Below the pieces are notes generated by a model. That model did not search any database, had not been told where the DNA came from, and saw only the letters and a program-made list of their open reading frames with translations. 58,126 nucleotides of DNA from assembly GCF_008017455.1 (NCBI RefSeq), contig NZ_VRTY01000031.1:1-58126 (forward strand), given 5' to 3'. Below, one piece after another: positions 16,419 to 25,731 of the stretch (positions are counted from its first letter, which is position 1; each line of letters opens with the position of its first letter). The position numbers and the translations under genes were made by a program. This DNA is from Pontibacter qinzhouensis. GTDB taxonomy: Bacteria; Bacteroidota; Bacteroidia; Cytophagales; Hymenobacteraceae.

Positions 16419-17783
16419 CTACATTTTAACATAGAGCTCCTTGTTCTGAATCATGCGGTAAACCGTTGATTTTCCGATGTCCAGTTTATCGGCTACAAGA
16501 ATAACATTATAATCGTATTTATCAAGATAATGCTGTATAATATCTTTGTTGTAATCTTTCAGCGATCGCTCCCTTGTCAGAAAATCTTTGTCGGAATTGC
16601 TGTTGGCCTGGAAGTTAATGTGGTACTCCTGTATGGCCTCATCATCAGACAGCACCACAGCCAGTTCTACCACCGCCTTTAGTTCCCGCACGTTACCCGG
16701 GAAGGAATAGGAGAGAAGCTTTTCCTGTGCCTCCGATGACAGCTTTTTGCGACCAAGCCCGTTTTCTTTGGCAAAGCCTTCGATAAAATGTTTGGCAAGC
16801 ACCAGAATGTCGCCGCCACGCTCCCGTAGAGGTGGCAGGTTAAGTGGCAGGCCCAGTAATCTGTAGTACAAATCTTCCCGAAAGGTTCCTTTTCTTACTT
16901 CTTCTGCCAGGTTTTTATGCGTAGCGACAATTATCCGAACATCTACGGGCACAATGGAGTTGCCGCCAACACGGGCAATTTCCTTTTCCTGAAGCACGCG
17001 GAGCAACTTTGCCTGCAGGCTAATGTCGAACTCCCCGATTTCATCCAGAAAAATGGTGCCTTTGTTAGCTTCTTCAAACTTACCGAGCCGACGGGCCATG
17101 GCACCAGTAAAAGCACCTTTCTCGTGCCCAAAAAGTTCGCTTTCGATAAGTTCTTTCGGAATAGCGGCCACGTTAACGGCCACATAAGGCTGCTTTTTGC
17201 GCGGGCTGTTGTAATGAATGGCTTTTGCAACCAGCTCCTTACCAGTTCCTGTTTCGCCGGTAATAGATACGGTTATGTTGGTTTTGGCAGCTTTGTCCAT
17301 CATGGCAAACAGGCGCTTTATGGCTTCGCTGTTGCCGATTATAACATTGCCGAAATCGTATTTCTGTCCAATCTCTTCGCGTAGCTGCTTTATTTCTTCG
17401 CGGAGCGAGGCATTTTCCCGAATTTTTTGGATGGTGTTCCAGAGTCTTTCGGGTGTGTCTTCGTCTTTTACAATGTAATCGTAAGCGCCTTTTTTAAGCA
17501 AGTCTACAGCGGTAGCCACATCCTCCTGACCAGATATTACCACCACCTGCGTATCCGGGCTCTGCTCTTTTATCTGTTTTAGGACCTCCGAGCCATTTTT
17601 ATCGGGCAAGCTATAATCGAGGGTAAGGGCATCGGGGCGTTCGTGCAGGGCAGCCAGGCAATCTTTAGCCGCATGAAATTTCCGGATCTCGTAATCGGGG
17701 TTCAGCGATAAGTGGTACTCTAAAAGATCGCTGTACCAGATATCATCGTCAAGAATAAAGATTTTAAAGGTCGTATTTTTCAT
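16419..17783 (-). CDS. Sigma-54-dependent NtrC-type response regulator
   Basis: Counting from the ATG at 17783 (454 residues), a receiver domain occupies about 5-120, with FILDDD and the phospho-acceptor Asp in [12 protein letters not shown] near residue 56. An AAA+ domain follows, with Walker A GETGTGKE (about 176), the sigma-54-contacting loop GAFTGA (about 223) and Walker [13 protein letters not shown]-terminal Fis-type HTH ([19 protein letters not shown]) ends the protein. An upstream non-ATG start would add four residues. It should activate sigma-54 promoters when phosphorylated. Such regulators sometimes control exopolysaccharide loci, and a large one lies 7 kb away, but a link is inference. 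Confidence 0.95.
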   Translation of the reverse strand: MKNTTFKIFILDDDIWYSDLLEYHLSLNPDYEIRKFHAAKDCLAALHERPDALTLDYSLPDKNGSEVLKQIKEQSPDTQVVVISGQEDVATAVDLLKKGAYDYIVKDEDTPERLWNTIQKIRENASLREEIKQLREEIGQKYDFGNVIIGNSEAIKRLFAMMDKAAKTNITVSITGETGTGKELVAKAIHYNSPRKKQPYVAVNVAAIPKELIESELFGHEKGAFTGAMARRLGKFEEANKGTIFLDEIGEFDISLQAKLLRVLQEKEIARVGGNSIVPVDVRIIVATHKNLAEEVRKGTFREDLYYRLLGLPLNLPPLRERGGDILVLAKHFIEGFAKENGLGRKKLSSEAQEKLLSYSFPGNVRELKAVVELAVVLSDDEAIQEYHINFQANSNSDKDFLTRERSLKDYNKDIIQHYLDKYDYNVILVADKLDIGKSTVYRMIQNKELYVKM

Positions 17784-18412
17784 GAAGGCCTGCAAGCACT
17801 AACATTTCTCAAACATCAAAGTTACTATAATTTAGTTGTGTTAAAACAACATTTTAATTGGAAACTTTTTGAATTGTAATGAAAGCTATCTCTGGCCTGA
17901 GTACTGGGCTATAAGGATGCCTTTCCTGGAGAGGCTTTCAGAAAGCTCTACAGAAAGAGGAAGTTAAATGGTAAGTGTTTCTGCTTGATTGTTCGTTTTA
18001 AGAGAAATTTTGTTGGCTGTTTCGGCCATAAAATTCCAGTTTAAGCTGGTTACGTGGTTTAGTAGCCAGTGTACAAAAACTGACCCTTGGATAGAATTTG
18101 ATGAAAACTCTTCTGAAGGCCTAAATCATTTAAATAATTTGAGTAGATACCTTTGAAGGGGGATACATGCAGGCGTTCCGAACAAATAAGTGTAATCCTG
18201 CCGCAATTTTAAAGATGCGCAGCTAACGATTTAGTCTGCCAATAAGGTTTAAACTGCCATAAATTACCTGCTATTCATACTTCGCAAGTTCAAAACTTGT
18301 TTCCTTATTCCGCAAGTTACGGCTGCGCCAAAACTCCTGAAATAATAAGTTTAAATTAGATGTCCTCTAAGGTATGTTTTGCACTAGATTGAATTCAGTT
18401 AGCCTATAATGT
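17784..18412. other. Intergenic region with R58 copy 7
   Basis: This 629-base gap lies upstream of the minus-strand response regulator and downstream of the DUF1206 gene. Apart from the R58 copy at 18083-18140 I see no coding frame, RNA gene or strong hairpin. Confidence 0.5.
18083..18140 (+). repeat. Intergenic repeat family R58, copy 7
   Basis: This copy shows ACCCTTGG, CTTCTGAAGG and AAATAATT in the family spacing, with total length 58. Confidence 0.75.
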
Positions 18413-19258
18413 TTAGGCTGCTTTAATGATTTCGTATTTTGCTCTCACAAACATAAAAACACCGTAGCAGAGCAGGCCTAGTGCTACAGCACCAAGTAAA
18501 AAAGATCCATAAGCCGAACTTTCCAGGAACTGGAAGGCACTTTGGCTGCCTCCGGCCTCGCGGGAGTTAGCCTCCAAAGCCGCTCGCAGAAACATGTAGC
18601 CGATGATGAGCCACACCACGCCTCGCGCAACATAACCCACTTTGCCGGCCCTTACCAACAAGCCCTTTACTTCCTGCCGTATTTCGCTTTCTTTTATTTT
18701 TTTCTTGTAGCTGCCGGAAAATGCGCGGTAAAACTGGTAGATGCCCATGCCCATCATGCCTAAGGCGACGGCTCCTGCCAGCCACTGGCCAAAGGGCTGC
18801 GACAAAAGTTCGCGGGCCAGCGTTTGCCTGGAGTCTTCGCCCTGACCACTGCCACCGCCGGAGCCAATAACCAACTTGGCCGCATAAAATGCAAAGGAGC
18901 CGTACACCACGCCGCTGGAGGCATAGCCAATGCGGGAGCCTAGCCCTTTGGCATCAGAGCCTCTGTTGTCGGTGTCTTTTATGGCCTGTATAAGGCGCCA
19001 GAGGGTATAGCAGAGCATACCGACCACCACCACTGCCAGCAGCGCTTTTCCGAACGGCTGCTTCAGTATAAACCTGAACACATCCTGCTTTCCTGCCTGC
19101 TGATCGCTGCTATCGCCCAACTCAAAGGCAGCCATAAAGGCCAGTATGCCTACCAGGCAGTATACTACGCCTTTGGCAGCCAGTCCTAGTCGGGCAAACC
19201 GGATAACCCATGCAGGCTGCGGCGAAGGCAGTCTTTGCGCCATGTTAGCTATGTTCAT
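18413..19258 (-). CDS. DUF1206 family membrane protein
   Basis: This 281-residue protein is built of three repeats of a two-helix membrane unit. Each repeat starts near a segment like ARLGLAAKGVVYCLVGILAF (first), GYASSGVVYGSFAFYAAKL (second) and GKVGYVARGVVWLIIGYMF (third), and ends with a helix like LLAVVVVGMLCYTLWRLIQA. That gives six predicted membrane segments, matching the DUF1206 family. The function of this family is not established. The gene stands alone between two R58 repeats. Confidence 0.9.
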   Translation of the reverse strand: MNIANMAQRLPSPQPAWVIRFARLGLAAKGVVYCLVGILAFMAAFELGDSSDQQAGKQDVFRFILKQPFGKALLAVVVVGMLCYTLWRLIQAIKDTDNRGSDAKGLGSRIGYASSGVVYGSFAFYAAKLVIGSGGGSGQGEDSRQTLARELLSQPFGQWLAGAVALGMMGMGIYQFYRAFSGSYKKKIKESEIRQEVKGLLVRAGKVGYVARGVVWLIIGYMFLRAALEANSREAGGSQSAFQFLESSAYGSFLLGAVALGLLCYGVFMFVRAKYEIIKAA

Positions 19259-19424
19259 AGTTTCAGATAATCAGCTGTATGAATGGTGATTAAACACTCT
19301 AATCTCAATTAAAAAGTAAATATAGTTTTACACTACCTACGTATAGGCCTCGGAGATTTATAGCTTCAGAATAAGGCTTTAACTTTTAATTTCTTTGTTT
19401 CTATACACTTAGCTGACCTAGTTT

Positions 19425-19481
19425 ACCCTTGGCACAAAAACTCCTTTTTTCCTTTGGAAGGCTGTTTTTATTTGAATAATT
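19425..19481 (+). repeat. Intergenic repeat family R58, copy 8
   Basis: This copy shows ACCCTTGG, CTTTGGAAGG and GAATAATT in the family spacing. It lies between the divergent DUF1206 and DUF4136 genes and is the last copy seen in the window. Confidence 0.8.
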
Positions 19482-19599
19482 GGTTGTAATAATAATCCTT
19501 AAGGTTTAGTATGGATGAAAAGGTATGTGGTAAACGGCCCGCTACTTTTTTCGTTTCAGAAAAATGGCTTCAGAAGCAGCTTCTTTTCAGGATCTTATT

Positions 19600-19607
19600 T
19601 AACTTTG
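19600..19607 (+). promoter_or_regulatory. Possible Bacteroidota -7 promoter element
   Basis: TAACTTTG matches the TAnnTTTG -7 consensus used by the Bacteroidota primary sigma factor. It lies 63 bases before the ATG of the DUF4136 gene. The -33 TTTG is poorly matched. Confidence 0.35.
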
Positions 19608-19670
19608 GAAGTATGGCTGTTCAGGCTATTTTGAAGCAAGGTTACTTCTCTTACATCTGCTACTATCACT

Positions 19671-20258
19671 ATGAAAAAACGTATCCTCCCGTGGCTGCAG
19701 GCTGCTTTGTGTATCTTCCTTTTATCAGGCTGTGTGGCTACCTCCGGCATTACTACAACCCATGCTATTACCGCCTCCGGACCACAACCAGGCCGCTATA
19801 CCACCTACAGTTGGTACCAGGAACAACCGCAGCAGGATCCTGATTTTATAAAGGACTTCGATAAAGGATTAGACGAACATATCAGGAAAGCCATTGAAGA
19901 GGAACTGCAAAAGAAAGGTTTACGCAAAACCTCGGGTAACCCGGATGTATTGGTAGCTTACGATGTAAGTGTGTCGGTGCCGAAGGAGAAGGATATTGCG
20001 GCAAACTTTGCGGATGGCTTTGGCTACAGCTATGCGCATATGGCAGGTTATCGGTACAATTACCAAAGCGCCGGAATTCCAGGTTATCGTGCCGTTGACT
20101 TATTTAAGCAAGGGACCTTTATCATAGATTTAGTTGACCCGGCTTCCAGTCAGTTGCTCTGGAGAGGCTGGACAGAGGGAGCCATCAGTAACTTCAACGC
20201 CGGCTATAAGAAAATTCATCGGCAGGTAGAGGCAATTCTGGCGAAGGAGTTTCGGTAA
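19671..20258 (+). CDS. DUF4136 family lipoprotein
   Basis: This 195-residue lipoprotein (LLSGC, Cys21) has the DUF4136 pattern. YTTYSWYQEQP (about 43-53) comes early, then a helix that contains IRKAIEEELQKKGL, PDVLVAYDVSV, and a C-terminal strand-helix GTFIIDLVDPASSQLLWRG. It is probably anchored to a membrane facing the periplasm. The function of this family is unknown; it is common in Bacteroidota and Proteobacteria. It appears monocistronic. Confidence 0.9.
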   Translation: MKKRILPWLQAALCIFLLSGCVATSGITTTHAITASGPQPGRYTTYSWYQEQPQQDPDFIKDFDKGLDEHIRKAIEEELQKKGLRKTSGNPDVLVAYDVSVSVPKEKDIAANFADGFGYSYAHMAGYRYNYQSAGIPGYRAVDLFKQGTFIIDLVDPASSQLLWRGWTEGAISNFNAGYKKIHRQVEAILAKEFR

Positions 20259-20395
20259 ATTCAAAATTAGAAATATTGAAAATATGATTTACTAGCCCCT
20301 CTGGAAGCAGTTTCATCTGTTTTTAGTTGAGAGTTGCTGATTGTTTACAAAGCAATATTTAGTATCTGTTCGCCTTTATTTCCAGATCTTTAAAA

Positions 20396-21046
20396 TTACA
20401 ACCCATCCCATTCGTGGTAGAACTGCTTCAGAAAAGCTTCCATAAACTGGTGCCGCTCTTCCGCCATTGCTTTTGCTGTTTTGGTATGCATCCGGTCTTT
20501 CAGGAGCAGCAGCTTTTCGTAAAAGTGGTTGATAGTAGGAGCAGAGGCTGTTTTATAAGCTTCAAAGTTTTCGTGCAGCACCGGCTTTATATCCGGGTTA
20601 TACATTTCGCGCCCTTTGTGGCCACCAAAAGCAAAAGCGCGGCCTATCCCGATTGCCCCAATGGCATCCAGGCGGTCAGCATCCTGCACAATCCGTCCTT
20701 CAAGTGTGCTCATGGCTGAACTGGTGCCTGCTCCTTTATAAGATATTTCTTTAATGATGAGGCAGATATGTTGAATAGTAGGTTCCTCTACCTGAAGCGA
20801 TTCGAGCCAGGCTCTGGCTGCTCTGGGGCCTGCTGTGTCGTCGCCGTTATGGAATTTGTGGTCGGCGATATCGTGCAGCAAAGCCGCGAGTTCTACAATA
20901 AACAGGTCGGCCTGCTCGTTATTGGCAATGGCTTTGGCATTCTGCCAAACGCGATACACATGCCACCAGTCGTGGCCGGAGCCTTCGCCGGATAGGAGGG
21001 ATTGGATGTGGTTGGCGGTTGTTTGGATGAGGGGGGTGTGCGGCAT
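20396..21046 (-). CDS. HD-domain phosphohydrolase
   Basis: This 216-residue protein carries the metal-binding HD pattern in order: His in HDWWHVYRVW (about 25-34), LLHDIADHKF with the HD doublet at 58-59, and Asp122 in VQDADRLDAIGAIGIGRAF. This matches the YedJ/YpgQ-like HD phosphohydrolases of about 215 residues. It is cytoplasmic. Nucleotide substrates are known for some relatives, but the substrate here cannot be told. The gene lies just before the insertion-sequence graveyard. Confidence 0.9.
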   Translation of the reverse strand: MPHTPLIQTTANHIQSLLSGEGSGHDWWHVYRVWQNAKAIANNEQADLFIVELAALLHDIADHKFHNGDDTAGPRAARAWLESLQVEEPTIQHICLIIKEISYKGAGTSSAMSTLEGRIVQDADRLDAIGAIGIGRAFAFGGHKGREMYNPDIKPVLHENFEAYKTASAPTINHFYEKLLLLKDRMHTKTAKAMAEERHQFMEAFLKQFYHEWDGL

Positions 21047-21147
21047 TATTGTAATGTGTTTGCAGAAATGAAACGTAAAGTTAAGGCATTTGATTTCTTA
21101 GTTTCAAAGGATAGCGTAATGGAGAGAAAAAAACCGACCGGTTCTAA

Positions 21148-22544
21148 GCTCGACTTTAGCATTAAGCAGCATTAGCCAGCCTATGCTGAAACTGGTGTAG
21201 CAAGGGTTGTGGTATTTTCACCATCTCTGTGTGTATATCAGAGGTTGAAAAATCAATTTTCTGCCATAGAAGCCTTCTGACAGCGGCAACCGCATCCCTG
21301 AAAGTAGGCTTCTCTTTTTTATACCATGTCGCCTCATCTTCCAGCAGCATTCCTTGTTGATGCACCCTCTCAGCCAGTAGCTTGACGATAGAGAAAAGAC
21401 CCAGCAGCACCGGTGTAGTACGTTCAACAGCTTTCTCTGACCACTGCCGTTGCGTCTCCACGCCCAGGTGTGCCTGTGTCTCCTCCAACTTTACTTCCAG
21501 TGACCATCTTCTGGCGAAGTAGACGACTACCATCTCTGCCGGTAATTCCAGGTCGGTAGAAAGCAGGGCCACCGGGGCCAGCTTCCCTTCCGGGTCGCGC
21601 AGCAGCACCCATTTTAGAGGCACCACTGGCTTTCCTCTGTGGTACCAGAGAGCTGTCGCCGTGGCTATCTCCATTTCTTTCTGACTATGGCCATACCAGT
21701 TGGTCAGCGTCACCTTCCGCCATTTTGTAGCAGTACTCTTTAACACCTGCTGCAGGGTGGGCTGCCTTTCTCTCTTTTTTCTATTGCGCCCCGGTTTGCC
21801 CGGCACTCGGGCCGGAGCAGACTCATAAAGTGCTGCATCCAATCCAATACAGTATAAGAACTATCTCCCACGGCTATTACTTGCCTATTGGGAAGCCAGC
21901 GCTTTAACTGCAGGAGCATCTGGCGGGCCCAGTCGGTGATTTTCTTGTACCGCTTCCCGGCTTCTTGGGCATAGCGCTTACTCAGGGCCAGCAGCGTCAG
22001 AAAAGGCAGCGCCCAAACCCGCCCGGCCCAATTCATGGGCATCAGCAGCATCAGGCTTACCCACCGAAGGCCGATGCGCTTGAGAAAGTGCGAGTGGCTG
22101 CTGCGCACACTATCTCGATAGATGACCTCTCTTTTTTATCTTACTACCCCACCTTCGCTCCACCGTCTCGTCTATCCCCACTACTACACGACCCTCTGCC
22201 AGGAAAGCATCAAGCAGCTGGCCCAGCAGAATACGGTCTCCTTCCAAGGCACACCGCCTGACCAGGCTCAGCACCCGTTGGTAATCGTGAAACTTGGTCT
22301 CTCCGCTCAGCCCCAGTACCCGTAGAAAAGAGGTAACGGTTCGTTTGCCAGGAACTAAGATGGCCCTGCCAAAAGACGCCGGGCATGGACAAAGACCGGT
22401 TTGGAAAACAAGCCGGAACATCCTATTATCAAACTAACGAACTCATCAGGGAGGGTAAACATGGCATAAGTTTGTTTAGTCACATCTTAACTATGCCCTT
22501 TCTTGGTGAGTTCTATTTTCGTATAGAAAATGCTAAAGTCGAGC
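21148..22544 (-). mobile_element. Decayed IS (IS4-superfamily, IS701-like), about 1.4 kb
   Basis: The element is bounded by perfect inverted repeats of 16-17 bases (21147-21163 and 22529-22545). A direct repeat at the ends can be read as TAA or CTAA; CTAA would fit the YTAR target duplication of IS701-type elements. The ends are intact but the transposase is broken, so the copy could be moved only in trans. Confidence 0.8.
21162..22462 (-). pseudogene. Transposase pseudogene (IS701-like DDE), multiply frameshifted
   Basis: The minus strand reads as one DDE transposase in pieces. MFTLPDEFVSLIIG from 22462 continues after a shift near 22360 into VPGKRTVTSFLRVLGLSGE and then GIDETVERRWGSKI (first Asp). 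A second shift near 22117-22136 leads into YRDSVRSSHSHFLKRIGLRW and VGDSSYTVLDW (second Asp). A small deletion plus shift near 21840 leads into LDAALYESAP and RWSLEVKLEETQAHLG (catalytic Glu). Known relatives have these blocks in one frame. The protein cannot be made intact. Confidence 0.8.
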
Positions 22545-22723
22545 TAACAGTTTATAATAGAATTCTTGCCTTTATATAAAGATACATGTTATTATAAAGA
22601 ACCTGTAGCACCTAAACCGTAAATATGGGGAGGATAAATGGTTAAGCATGTGTTATAATTAAGGGCACTTCTAAAAACTCAACTACTTGATTCTTACTTG
22701 GAGAGGTATTTTATTTGTAGCTA

Positions 22724-23193
22724 CTATAGGCAGAGAAATAAAGAAAAGCTTTTAACGGCATAAACCCCTAGGTCTCTTTGACGAGGACTTTCGGTGAAGC
22801 AAGCTAAGTACAGTGGGCGACACGCTGGAGAAGCAAGCTGGCAGGGGGCATCGATTTCGAGCTCTTCAGTGGAGATGCCAAGCTTCTTGAGGTCCTGCCA
22901 CCAAAGAGGAATACTCACCCCCTGACAAAGCACGCTCAGGGTAAGGAAATGATACTTGCGGCCGCCCCATTTCCAGAATCAGGTGCAGGCTCTTTGTCTC
23001 CAGCAGGCTCATAGTATGCCTGCAACATACCCATCCAAATGCTCTTGTCGTTCCTGAAAGACCATAGCCATAGCTTTAGCCCTTGGTAGTGCGATCGAGC
23101 GTCTGTGACGATTTTGCCCAAAAGCTTGCCTACAGTGCCTTTCAGCGACCATAAATTAACTGTTTTTTCTTCCAGTAACAGTGCAACCATCAA
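22724..23193 (-). pseudogene. IS4-type transposase fragment
   Basis: Two minus-strand fragments in different frames look like the N-terminal part of an IS4-family transposase: TVNLWSLKGTVGKLLGKIV with LKLWLWSF (about 23050-23190), then CQGVSIPLWWQDLKKLG (about 22870-22930). No catalytic core, ends or target duplication were found. The identification rests on the GVSIPLWW pattern only. The spacer 22546-22723 shows no feature. Confidence 0.5.
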
Positions 23194-23843
23194 AAGCGTA
23201 TTCTATAACTGGGAGCGTTTACAAACTTGAGCTAATTCCGCAAATTTATCTAATACGTGAGCGTACATAACTTGTCATTTTGGTCCTACTCCATAACAAG
23301 TTTTTGCGCCTCACTTATTTATTTTGTACTGTAGTATAGTAAATTGTACATCTAAAGAATTAAGGAATACAGTTGTCAGCAACGGATTTATGCATTCCAG
23401 AGTAAACCTACATCGGAAGCAAAGGCTTTGTTATGAGCCATTTGTGCAGTTGCAGAACGACCAGACACGCGGGTTAGATCTCCAGTCTCTGACCGGAGCA
23501 GGTATTCGGTTGGCCCTGCTCCGGTCCGATGAAGTGTAGCTATAAGCCGGCACTGGACTTATGCACGAATACGAATCCTGGAAAACCCCAGATAGGGAGG
23601 GGGTACTGCATAGGTCTGGCCTCCTGAAAAGTACCAAATATTCCAATATAAGGGAAAACCTAAATGAGCTTGTAAGTACGAGTACCATCAGATACTACCA
23701 GACCGGCTACGATAAGGTTATAATAGGCTTTGGATCAGGTTAAACAGCAATATAGGCCTTGATGTGAAGATTTACGGAAAATTAAGCCTACGCACTAATT
23801 TTAATTTTACTTTCGAAGATGAAACAATTGTTCCGGTAACTAA

Positions 23844-24722
23844 GAGCGTGCTTAAATTTTCAAGTTGTTGTTCGTCAGGCAATTCTGTTAAGAATCAGCT
23901 GGCAGTTGTGCCATAACACCCATGCTTCTGCACTCTGAGTGGTCTTTTCATGGTCTTTATCGAGCCTGCGGAAGAAGTTGAAGAGGCCAAATGCCCGCTC
24001 GCTCACCCACCGCCACTTAACCGGAACGAATTCTTTTGTCCCTGGGGGATTAGAAGTGATTTCTAACGCCACACCAAGTAAGTTTTCCTCGACCCACCCC
24101 TTAAAAACCTTCTCATATGCCGCATCGGCCAGTATCTTTTTCATGCGGTCCATGTAACCCAGCATCGGCTCTACCACCCGTTCAGCCACCGCTCCGTCGG
24201 CCTTGTTGGCAGCATGCACCACCACCCCCCAAACCAGCCCCAGGGTGTCTGTGATGACATGGCGCTTGCGACCGTTTATCTTTTTGTTGCCGTCCACCCC
24301 TGTCTCCTCTTTGATGAATGGGGCTACTTTAACGGACTGTGAGTCAATGCAGAACAGGCTGGGCACGGCCGGCTTGTTAACCCGCTTCCGCTCCAGTTTA
24401 TTAAGCGACCAGTTCAAGCGTTTGAGCGTGCCGTCCGTCTGCCACTTTCTGAAATAGTAGTAGACAAGTTGCCACTTAGGGAAATTGTCGGGTAGATTCC
24501 GCCACTGGTTTCCGACGCGAAGGCACCAGAGAATGGCATCGACTATAACCCTTAAACTATGATCGCGTTTGCGATGAGTAGGGAGCGTTTCTCGGATAGC
24601 TCCCCACTGCGAGTCAGTAAGTCTCTGGTAGTGAGATTGCATAAGTTTTATGGTTTGGTTACCCTTTTGCTTACGCATTCACTCGCTTTTGTATGACCAT
24701 TGGCTAATATTTAAACATGCTC
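23844..24722 (-). mobile_element. Complete IS5-family (IS1031-like) insertion sequence, 879 bp
   Basis: The ends are imperfect inverted repeats of the form GAGC(G/A)TG(C/T)TTAAAT, flanked by direct repeats TAA at 23841-23843 and 24723-24725. A three-base TNA duplication is typical of the IS1031 subgroup. The transposase is intact, so the element could be active. A related element starts at 57688. Confidence 0.9.
23875..24642 (-). CDS. IS5-family DDE transposase
   Basis: This 255-residue transposase uses the ATG at 24642, which matches the start MQSQYQRLTDSQW in the related copy at 57768; an in-frame upstream ATG at 24678 would add 12 residues. An N-terminal domain (LTDSQWGAIRETLP, FPKWQLVYYYFRKW) is followed by a DDE core: Asp in IDSQSVKV, Asp in ILADAAYEKV and Glu in RWVSERAFGLF. 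All catalytic residues are present and the frame is unbroken. It would catalyse cut-and-paste transposition of its own element. Confidence 0.92.
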   Translation of the reverse strand: MQSHYQRLTDSQWGAIRETLPTHRKRDHSLRVIVDAILWCLRVGNQWRNLPDNFPKWQLVYYYFRKWQTDGTLKRLNWSLNKLERKRVNKPAVPSLFCIDSQSVKVAPFIKEETGVDGNKKINGRKRHVITDTLGLVWGVVVHAANKADGAVAERVVEPMLGYMDRMKKILADAAYEKVFKGWVEENLLGVALEITSNPPGTKEFVPVKWRWVSERAFGLFNFFRRLDKDHEKTTQSAEAWVLWHNCQLILNRIA

Positions 24723-24878
24723 TAAGTTGATCTATTCAATCAACAACGGGTTTAATTATGAGTGTCAATAAATTTATTTTTATAAGGAGGTGAAGCATAT
24801 CCTAATTTATTTCCTAATTTCGCCATTTCAGATTAATGAATTAACCGTCAATTTAAGCTGACATGTTCTTAATTAGCA

Positions 24879-25682
24879 ATGTTCAAAATCGAGAAAACAT
24901 ACCCTATTCTTTCCCTTATCTGTTTCTTTGCAACCCTTCTGATGATTGGAGGCTGTGTACCACAAAGGAAAATAAAATTGCTACAGGAAGAAGCAAATGT
25001 AAAGGATCAGGCGCAAGCCGATGTGTTGCTCAAAATCATAAAATTACAACCGCCAGTTTATACCCTAAAGCCTGGTGATGTGCTGTCTTTACAAATTCGC
25101 ACTACTACACCCGCTGAAAATAACTTTCTGGCAGCACCCGCCACTACCTTTGGTACGGAACGGGATCCGCTACTTACTGGTTATACACTTGATGAAAATG
25201 GAAACTTGAACTTGCCGGTTATCGGTAATGTTAATCTACTTAACCTTAGCATGCAAGAAGCAAGAGTTAGAATTTCTTCGGTATTACTTCCTTACTTTGA
25301 ATATCCAACAGTAAATCTAAGATTACTAACATTCAAATATACTATCGTAGGTGAGGTTTTAAGGCAAGGTCAGTTTACTTCACTTCAGGATAATTTAAAT
25401 TTGATGGAAGCATTGGCCAGTGCAGGAGGTATGACACCTTTTGCTAATAGGGGGCAAATTAGATTAATACGGCAGGAAGGTGGAGAGGCAAAAATTTATA
25501 TGCTTAGTCTTTTAGAAGATGATATAATTGGTATGAAAAATTATTATATACAGCCAAATGATATGATAGTAATAGATCCTTTACCTGCCAGATTCTTCAG
25601 AGAAAATATAGTGCAGAATTTTACTTTGATGCTTTCCGTTGTATCGTCTATCTCGTTGTTAGTCTGGAGATTTACTAGATAA
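24879..25682 (+). CDS. Polysaccharide export outer-membrane lipoprotein (Wza-type)
   Basis: This 267-residue lipoprotein (IGGC, Cys26) has a Poly_export domain (YTLKPGDVLSLQIRTTTP near residues 61-78, DENGNLNLPVIGNVNL) and SLBB-like repeats (YTIVGEVLRQGQFTS, ALASAGGMTPFANR). A hydrophobic C-terminal helix (LMLSVVSSISLLVW) is typical of this family. It should form the outer-membrane part of a polysaccharide exporter. It opens the locus and lies 49 bases before its expected partner, the Wzc-type kinase. Confidence 0.93.
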   Translation: MFKIEKTYPILSLICFFATLLMIGGCVPQRKIKLLQEEANVKDQAQADVLLKIIKLQPPVYTLKPGDVLSLQIRTTTPAENNFLAAPATTFGTERDPLLTGYTLDENGNLNLPVIGNVNLLNLSMQEARVRISSVLLPYFEYPTVNLRLLTFKYTIVGEVLRQGQFTSLQDNLNLMEALASAGGMTPFANRGQIRLIRQEGGEAKIYMLSLLEDDIIGMKNYYIQPNDMIVIDPLPARFFRENIVQNFTLMLSVVSSISLLVWRFTR

Positions 25683-25731
25683 TTTTGTTATATGAAAGAA
25701 TTTAATTCGGATTTCTTTTTTGTATTAAGCT

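Larger units (their letters stand above)
23324..24771 (+). pseudogene. DUF481-type outer-membrane protein pseudogene, interrupted by an IS
   Basis: Plus-strand translation gives a recognisable C-terminal DUF481-like beta-barrel: GFMHSRVNLHRKQ, then FVQLQNDQTRGLDLQSLTG, then GTGLMHEYESWKTPD, then NSNIGLDVKIYGKLSLRTNF. The frame carries two nonsense codons (23537 and 23543) and a one-base shift near 23738. It is cut at 23843 by the IS5-family element. Removing 23844-24725 (the IS plus one TAA copy) joins the frame to LIYSINNGFNYECQ and a TAA stop at 24769-24771. The N-terminal part is not recognisable upstream of 23324. Confidence 0.7.

Noticed and set aside
18413..19258. Rhomboid or transporter function for the six-helix protein
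   Set aside because: There is no Ser-His dyad or transport motif; the threefold repeat fits DUF1206 instead.
24783..24793. TAAGGAGGTGA, a perfect Shine-Dalgarno sequence
   Set aside because: No start codon follows at a usable distance, and the Wza-type gene begins about 85 bases later, so I do not assign it to a gene.
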